64,000 bases of DNA from Babylonia areolata (lineage: Eukaryota; Mollusca; Gastropoda; Neogastropoda; Buccinidae), in contig NC_134898.1 in NCBI RefSeq assembly GCF_041734735.1, positions 36,559,531 to 36,623,530 on the forward strand. The letters are read 5' to 3'. The notes under the pieces are model-generated. The model was given only the letters and a program-made list of their open reading frames with translations. It had not been told where the DNA came from and did no database searches. The position numbers and the translations under genes were made by a program. Position 1 is the stretch's first letter. Every line of letters begins with the position of its first letter. Shown here piece by piece: positions 51,986-60,892 of this stretch.

Positions 51986-52801
51986 CGTGCGTGTGGGTGT
52001 GTGTGTTCATTTCTTTTCTTCTTCACCAAATTCATGTATTACACAACTTCTTGTCGTTTGCTAAATCATCCACTAGACTTCTAGATTCTTACATCAGTTT
52101 GGTTGTTAATTACATATGTAAAATACTTGTACTATTTTGTTGTCTATGCCCCTACAGAGGTCAAAGGATTGAATTTTGATTCTGTGTGTGTGTGTGTGTG
52201 TGCGCGCGAGTGTGTGTGTGTGCATGTATGTATGTAAGTATGTGTAATGTATGTGTGTGTGTATGTGTGTGTGTGTGTGTGTGCATGTGTGTGCATGTTT
52301 GTGTGTGTGTGTGCGTGTGTGTGTGTGCGTGTGTGTGTCAGTGGGTGTGAGACCGAGGCAGACAGAGAGTGAGCGAGTGGTAAGTGTGACTTGGGATCAC
52401 CTCATGGAGAGTACGGTCATCAGAAAGGAGCCCTGTTTCCCAGTCCTGAATGAGGGCACGAGCAGTCAGACGATGAACCACCTGCACACCATCATCGATA
52501 TCATCCTCATAGCCATCGTCATCACAGTCATCATCATCACTATCATTAACATTATCATAATCACCATCATCATCATCATTATCAGCAGCAGCAGCAGCAG
52601 CAGCATCCGGAGAAGAAGAAGAAGAATCCTTTAATGATAAAAATGATGATGATGATAATATTAGTAATGATGATGATGATGATGATGATAATGATGATGA
52701 TGTTAAGATACTGTCATGTATGGGACGAATAAAGTGATCCTTAATTAAACGAAAGATTAATCAAACACATTTGTTATGGAGCACTGATGGTATCTCTAGA
52801 A

Positions 52802-52843
<42 letters not shown>

Positions 52844-52932
52844 AACAACACACACACACAAACAAACAACATACAACACAACACAACACAACACACACAC
52901 ACACACACACAACATACACACGCAAAAGCATG

Positions 52933-52979
<47 letters not shown>

Positions 52980-55722
52980 CCCCAGTACACACTCACATCC
53001 TACTCTTCACACAACCACCTCTCTCCACTACTTTCAGTTTCATTTTCAAAAAAGTGTCAAAGCGAAAGGGAAAGCATTGGTGGAGAAAGAGGCCACACAC
53101 ACACCCTGTACACTCACTAATCCTGAAGTGATGGACAGAGGTGACGTGGAAACAACAGTGGATACTTCTTGCCCCCCGACCACTGCTGATAGGAATGCCT
53201 GCACAACAGACATACAGCACACAAGAATACTTTGTTTGTTTTCTCTAAACCATAAGTCAATGATGCGTCTGCTAATACTTCTTGCCCCTCGACCAATGCC
53301 GACAGGATACAAGAATACTTTATAATCTCTAACTGATATTCACCGATACATTTGCTGGTAAAAATGTGACATATTTACCACACACATAAAAAAAAAGTGT
53401 ACGCATCACATCCGCAGAATATTGCAAAGTTTATAATGCTTCAACATTTCAACAAGAACGCCAACTCATGACATGCGCACAGCCCTGATATAGTACAAAC
53501 TCACACCAAAAATGTGCTATGCTCTGTAAACAATGTAGGCTTCATAAATGCCAAGCAAAACATGTCTAGTCACTCTGAGTAGAAAGCCCCTTCACCATTC
53601 CCAAATAATATGCAGCAGTGGCTCAGCGGTACAGCTTCTAACATGGAAGATAGTGTCAACAGGTTCAAGTCCTTGCATTTCACCCGCCTCGCACCCTTCC
53701 CCCATCTCTCACTCCCCTCCACTAGACCTTGAGTGGTGGTCTGAGCTCTATTTATTTTGGATTATTTGATAAACCCAGGTCCGGTATGCAGCATGCATTT
53801 AGCGCATGTAAAAGAATCCATGGCAAAAAAAAAAAAGGTCTGACCCTGGCAATCATTCTGTGGAGAACTCCACTTTGATGGAAAAACACAATCACTTGCA
53901 GACAGCAGACAGAAGAAGAAGAAAATGAACAGCGCTGCACTGCTGCAACAGGCTTTCTCCCACCTGGGTGAACAGTGCCAGTTTCACAGAGGAATGCAGT
54001 GAAAACAAAGAAATACAACACAATACTGTATGCATGTATGATAGTCAGTCGTGTACGACTACGACTAACAGAACAGCAGAGGAGGCAACTGCTGTCCTGA
54101 CTATCTGGGTTAGAATTTGATTACAGTGGACAGAGTCTTGCCCAAGTTACATCCCCACTCTCTTGGCCAAGAGGGTTTTAGGAAAGTCAGTGTTGGGATG
54201 GTTCCCAAAGGCCAACTGTCCCGCAAGGCTGCAGCACTAAGAGCCAGTGCAATCTTGCCTCCATATTTCAGAGTCATAGACCTCCACAAAAGACTAAGCT
54301 TTAAATGACTTCCCACTGCAGTGGACAAACCACTGATCATCCAGCTCTCACTTTGCTGTTATACTATCCCCAACTCAAACAATAGTTGCACTAAAAAATG
54401 AAACAAACGACAAGACTTTTCCCAAATGCAAAGTATTGATATTCAAACTTCATGCCATGAAAATGGTTTCTACAGAGACCCAGGCTTTGACACAAAACTG
54501 AGGCTCTTCACAGACTTAAGGGAGGAGCTGAAGGAGGGGGGATAAAGAAGATGGAGGAGGAGGAGGAGAAAAAGAAGGAGGTGGAGGAGGAGGAGGAGAA
54601 AAAGAAGGAGGTGGAGGAGGAGGAGGAGAAAAAGGAGGAGGAGGAGAAGAAGGAGGTGGAGGAGAAGGAGGAGAAAAAGGAGGAGGTGGAGGAGGAGAAA
54701 AAGGAGGAGGTGGAGGAGGAGGAGGTGGAGAAGGAGGAGGAGAAAAAGAAGGAGGTGGAGGAGGAGGAGGAGGAGGAGAAAAAGGAGGAGGAGGAGAAAA
54801 AGAAGGAGGAGGAGGAGGAGGAGGAGAAAAAGAAGGAGGAGGAGGAGGAGGAGGAGGAGGAGATGGGACTGTGACAGACGAACCCGGGATGGCCATGTAT
54901 GGGGGACTCAGAATGGGCAGCGTGGAAGCAATGTCACTGAAGCATTGCAGGTGATGGGACAGCAAAACGAAAAAAAAAAAAAAAAAAAAGATCATAAAGA
55001 AGATAGAAGAAGAAGACCTGAGTATCCACTCCATAGATCCTTCTTCCTCTTCTTCACAGAATGCCTAGGATAAAAGAGCTGGCATAATATACATATTATG
55101 ATATGCAGGTTGACAAGGAGGTGCGGACACACTAATACATACCCCCCCCCCCCCCCAACCCCCCGCCTGCCCTCCCAACATACACACCTAAATCCCAACT
55201 CCTACCCCCAACACACACACACAAAAGAAAGAAATGCTGATGTCGCTGCCATGGTCTGTTCAGGAATCTAAAGAATAACTCCTGTGAACACCCTCACATG
55301 TTTCCCTGTTGTTGTTCTTTCCTAATCATGACTCTATTTTTCTTCATTTCGCCAATTTGCAAGTGACCCATAATTTCATATCAACACAAAATATTGTGCA
55401 CTAAATTCCACACACACACACAAACTCATACATACATACATACACCCCCCATCCATCCAAACACACGCACCCTCCAATCCTAAACCTATACACCCCACCA
55501 CCCAACACCACAACACACACACACACCACTCCCACCCCACACTCTTCAAACCACTCTTCCCCACAATGACCCAGAACACACCCCCTCCGCTCCCACACCT
55601 ACCAACGCCAACACCCCAGACCCACAACACACACACACAAACACAACACACACAAACACAACACAAACAAACACAACACAACACATTACAGCAACACAAC
55701 ACAACACAGCACAACACAGCAC

Positions 55723-55755
<33 letters not shown>

Positions 55756-55836
55756 CACACACAAACACAACACACACAAACACAACTCAACACACAAACA
55801 CAACACAACAGAACACAGCACAGCACAGCACAGCAT

Positions 55837-55881
<45 letters not shown>

Positions 55882-58124
55882 ACACACAAAACACAAACAC
55901 AAACAAAACGCAACACCTACACAAACACAACACAATACCCTCACCCCTGCACACACACACAACACAAACACAAAAACACAACACAAACACAACACACAAA
56001 CATAACACAACACAAACACAACACACACAGAAACCATACCATGGTGCAGTTGGGGACGAAGCCGTAGACAACCTGCCTGGTGCCGCTAAACAGGGCGGTG
56101 ATGTGTCGCGGGGCCTGCAGAGGGCTCTCCTCGTACTGCCCCCACTGCACGGCCACCGACGTCACGCCTGGCTGCCCCGCCTTGCCCACCTGCCGACGCA
56201 CCTGCTCCTCCCACCTGGACTTTGCCTTGGCGTCGAACAGCTCAAAGGAGCCCGCGGAGACGCGTGCCAGCGCTTTGAGGGCGTAGACATTGCACGTGGC
56301 GCTGTGACGTAGTGTGGCGTAAGCGTGGTGTAGCAGAGACAGAACGCAGGGGCAAGTCAGTGATGATGATTACAATGCAACGTCATCATCTTCTTCTCCT
56401 CCTTCTTGTTCTTCTGATTCTTCTTCTTCTCCTTCTAATCTTTCTTCTCCTTCTTCTTCTTCTTGTATCCTGTAATCTCCAACCATTGGGTAAATATTGA
56501 TAATTTGGAAATCAGTTCGACGGGCGCAATAGCCGAGTGGTTAAAGCGTTGGATTGTCAATCTGAGGGTCCCGAGTTCGAATCACGGTGACGGCGCCTGG
56601 TGGGTAAAGGGTGGAAATTTTTACGATCTCCCAGGTCAACATATGTGCAGACCTGCTAGTGCCTGAACCCCCTTCGTGTGTATATGCAAGCAGAAGATCA
56701 AATACGCACGTTAAAGATCCTGTAATCCATGTCAGCGTTCGGTGGGTTATGGAAACAAGAACATACCCAGCATGCACACCCCCGAAAACGGAGTATGGCT
56801 GCCTACATGGCGGGGTAAAAACGGTCATACACGTAAAAGCCCGCTCGTGTGCATACGAGTGAACGCAGAAGAAGAAGAAGAAGGAAATCAGTTCTCACCA
56901 TCTGTCCCTGTTCCTCATCAGGACAGTCAACAATGATAACCCAGTGTCTTCTGATCACACTTCTTCCACCTCTACTATTCTGAAATCTCTGACCATGGGG
57001 CCACTGATGATAACCTGCCACAGTTTTCTCCATCTCTCCCTCTTCCTCCCCCCAACGCCTCCCTCTCTCTCTCTCTCAGGGTGTCAACTCAGTCTCAGAC
57101 TTGTCCATGCTTGATATCACCCATGACGGGAGGGCAGAAGACGAAGAAGAGAAAAGTTCTAGCACAGAGTTTCCAGAAGGTACAAAATACAAGAATACGT
57201 TATCATCTCTGAAAGAAAAACTGTCAACATGTTTGCAGACAGAAAGGCAACATATCAGTTAATCAGTCAGTTTTAGTTTCAGTAGCTCAAGGAGGCGTCA
57301 CTGCGTTCGGACAAATCCATATACGCTACACCACATCTGCCAAGCAGATGCCTGACCAGCAGCGTAACCCAACGCGCTTAGTCAGGCCTTGAGAAAAAAA
57401 AAAGGTGAATAAATAATAGATAAGCTTACATAAATAAATAAATAATAATTATGATATAAAAAAGGTAGTAGTAATGATAATAATAATAAAATAATAATAA
57501 TAATAAATAAATAAATAAAACAATGATGATAAATAAGCAAATAAATGTAAAACATGAAGACACACATTCACACATACCCCCACACATGCACAACAGATAT
57601 GCACCAAACATGCAGTTTCACAGATATGAAAGCACAGTCAAATACATATAAACGTACATGAGCTCCAACACACACACACACACACACACACATTACCCTG
57701 CACCTCCTCTACCCCCCTCCTCCACACACTCATTTCTAGTCTAAGTTCTATCAGTTAATCAATACAGTGCAATACAAGTGATGACTGGCCCCACTGTTCA
57801 CAAACGGAAGAGCCCCCCACCCACCCAGTGAATTCCCACAAGGGGCAGACTTTACCTGACGCCAAACGTGAAGATGCGTGTGTGCTGATGATGCTTGCTG
57901 GCGTCCGCCATGACCGTTGTGTCGTTGTTCAGGTGACCGTCGGACACCAGCAGCAGGTTCCTGACCACGCCCTCTGCTGGGGGCAGGAGGAAGTAAGCGT
58001 GGAGGGGGCGGAACACTTCCGTGTTGCCCATGTCAGCCTGAGCGGCCTGTGAGACATGTGGGTACAAAAGCAGGACTTGTAATGTGGGTGTGGGTGTGGG
58101 TGGGTGTGGTGGGTGGGGAGGGGT

Positions 58125-58188
<64 letters not shown>

Positions 58189-58340
58189 TGTCTGTCTGTC
58201 TCTGTGTGTATGTGTGTGGGGGGGGAGGGGGGGGCCACAGGGGGGCGGGTGGGGGGGGGGGGGGGCGCACAAATAAAGACAGACTGAGAAACAGAACATG
58301 AGAGAGAGAGTGTGTATGTGTGTGTGCATGTATGTGTGTA

Positions 58341-58374
<34 letters not shown>

Positions 58375-58503
58375 TGTGTGCGCGCACACACGCGAACACT
58401 CTCAGAGACACAGGAACGTATGTCTGCTTATACACACAGGTTCACACCCATGCACACTAATGCACATACATACACACAAGCACTAACACACACATATGTA
58501 TAT

Positions 58504-58555
<52 letters not shown>

Positions 58556-60818
58556 AATCACACACACACATATGCACATGCACACACATACACACACACA
58601 CACACACACATTCTACAAACACACATAAAAATATGATAACCTGAATGAATCTCTCTGCCTCTGCCATGCTGATGTCTGAGCATGGCTGACTGCAAGGAAA
58701 CAGCTCTTTGTACCCTGGCGTGAAAAGAAAAAGTGTATATGTCAACAATTTCACCTTTTTTTTCTTTTTCTTTTTTTTAAACAAAGTGAACAAAGATTAA
58801 TGAGTGCAGCATAGTCTGTGTAGACATAGCACATTATAACCTTTTTATTTATTCATTTATTATTATTATTATTATATTTTATTTTATTTTTTCTAAAGAC
58901 TGTCTTGTCATCTGCAATGTTAATAAAGGATGAATATTATTGTAACAAGCCCAAAATCAGTGAATGAAAAGTTGTATTTATTCCATAAATGTTATTGATC
59001 ACTTTGACATAGTTGTGGAATGCCACGTATTGTTTTGATTATTTCCACGGTGTTTAGTTGATTGTGTAATTTATATACAAAATAAAACGGTGGTCGACCC
59101 AAGCAAGTCCGGGTAAAAAAAAACCAAAAAAACAACAAAACAAACACCATTAAACAATGCCAGTAAAATACAAGTCTTTGTCTGCAACTGCACTCAAACA
59201 GTAACCCTCATACAGTATGTTCTGAGTCTTTATAAGTCGCACATTCAAACGTCCTCACGTCTACAAAATACAGAAATTATTATCTGTAAGTTACAACTAA
59301 TCCCTTGGACTACAAAATATTCAAACATTACTGCCTGTATTTGCTCCAGCACAGCATCTCAGTACAACATTCGTTATTCGACAGACCAAACTTCACTAGC
59401 CAACATGGGGGTAGAAATGAGTACAAGATAAAGAGACGCACGGGCACACACGCAACACACACACAGTTGTTACACTCTGAATGTAATAGTATCTTACCCA
59501 CATGTTTTTCTTTATTACATAATAATTGATGTGTACATGGTGATAAGTGAAGGGTGTGTCAGTTTTTTTGTTTGTTTTTTTTTTGTTTTTTTTTGGGGGG
59601 TTTTGTTGTTTTGGTTTTTTTGCTGATGGGCATTTTATTTTAAGTGAGCCTAAAGAAAATTTTCTGTTTTTGGTTGAAGCAGATAATAAAGTATTTTGAA
59701 CTGAATTGCACTGAATTGAATTGAACTGAATTGAAGATATTCACGGTGCTCTGCATGACCCCAAGCAATTCTGTAACATCAGTCACTGAGGTCATATGCT
59801 ACTCGGTGGTGGGTAGGTTGTCATTTTTTTTTTTTTTTTAAACTGCTAGTATGTATGACTGATGACCCCTTTCCACCCAATGCCCCACCACTCCACTGTC
59901 AGCTTTTTATTAACACCTATCATCAGTCCTATAGAACCTAAAAAAATATTAAAAAGATTTTTTTTTTAAATAAATAAATATAAATTACTGCAGAGGAACA
60001 TTAAGCATTCATATCAATACACATTAAACTTGAACCTGTCCCTTAAACTGACAATTCCATCAGTTTCTCATCAACAAGATAAAATGAACAAACTTACCTG
60101 AACATAAACACAATCATACGTGATAAGCAAAATTATGTATAATAAATGCAAAACCAAAAATTGCCAATGGGCGCCTCACACATCCGAGGCACAAACAATA
60201 AATACAATATGGTAAGAGCTCCAAAATGTAAAGTCCAAACAAAGACAAAGTATTCATGGCTTTTTAGAAGACAAACAACAACAACAACAACACATAACAT
60301 ATTTGTATTTCTTTTTTTTTTTAAGCACAACACTTTTCCTTGTGTGAAATTTGGGCTGCTCTCCCCAGGGAGAGCGCGTCGCTACACTTCAGCACCATCC
60401 ATTTTTTTTGTATTTTTTCCTGCAAGCAGTTTTATTTGTTTTCCCTATCGAATTTGATTTTTATACAGAATTTTGCCAGGAACAACCCTTTTGTTGCCAT
60501 GGGTTCTTTTATGTGTGTTTAGTGCATGCTGCACACGGGACCTCGGTTTATCATCTCATCCGAATGATTATCATCCAGACCACCACTCAAGGTCTAGTGG
60601 AGGGGGAGAAAATATCAGTGGCTGAGCCTTGATTCGAACCAGTGCGTTCAGATTCTCTCACTTCCTAGGCAGATGTGTTACCTCAAGGCCATCACTCCAC
60701 TGCCAGCAATGTGTATTGTGTGTGCGTGTGTTTATGTAAGTTTGTGCCTGCCTATGTGTGCGTATGTGTTAGGGTAGCTGTTAGATATATATATATGTTA
60801 AAATGTATGTATGCAGTG

Positions 60819-60892
<74 letters not shown>

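Noticed and set aside
54551-54874. Glu/Lys-rich open frame on the plus strand
   Set aside because: Translation of a (GGA/GAA)n triplet repeat within an intron.
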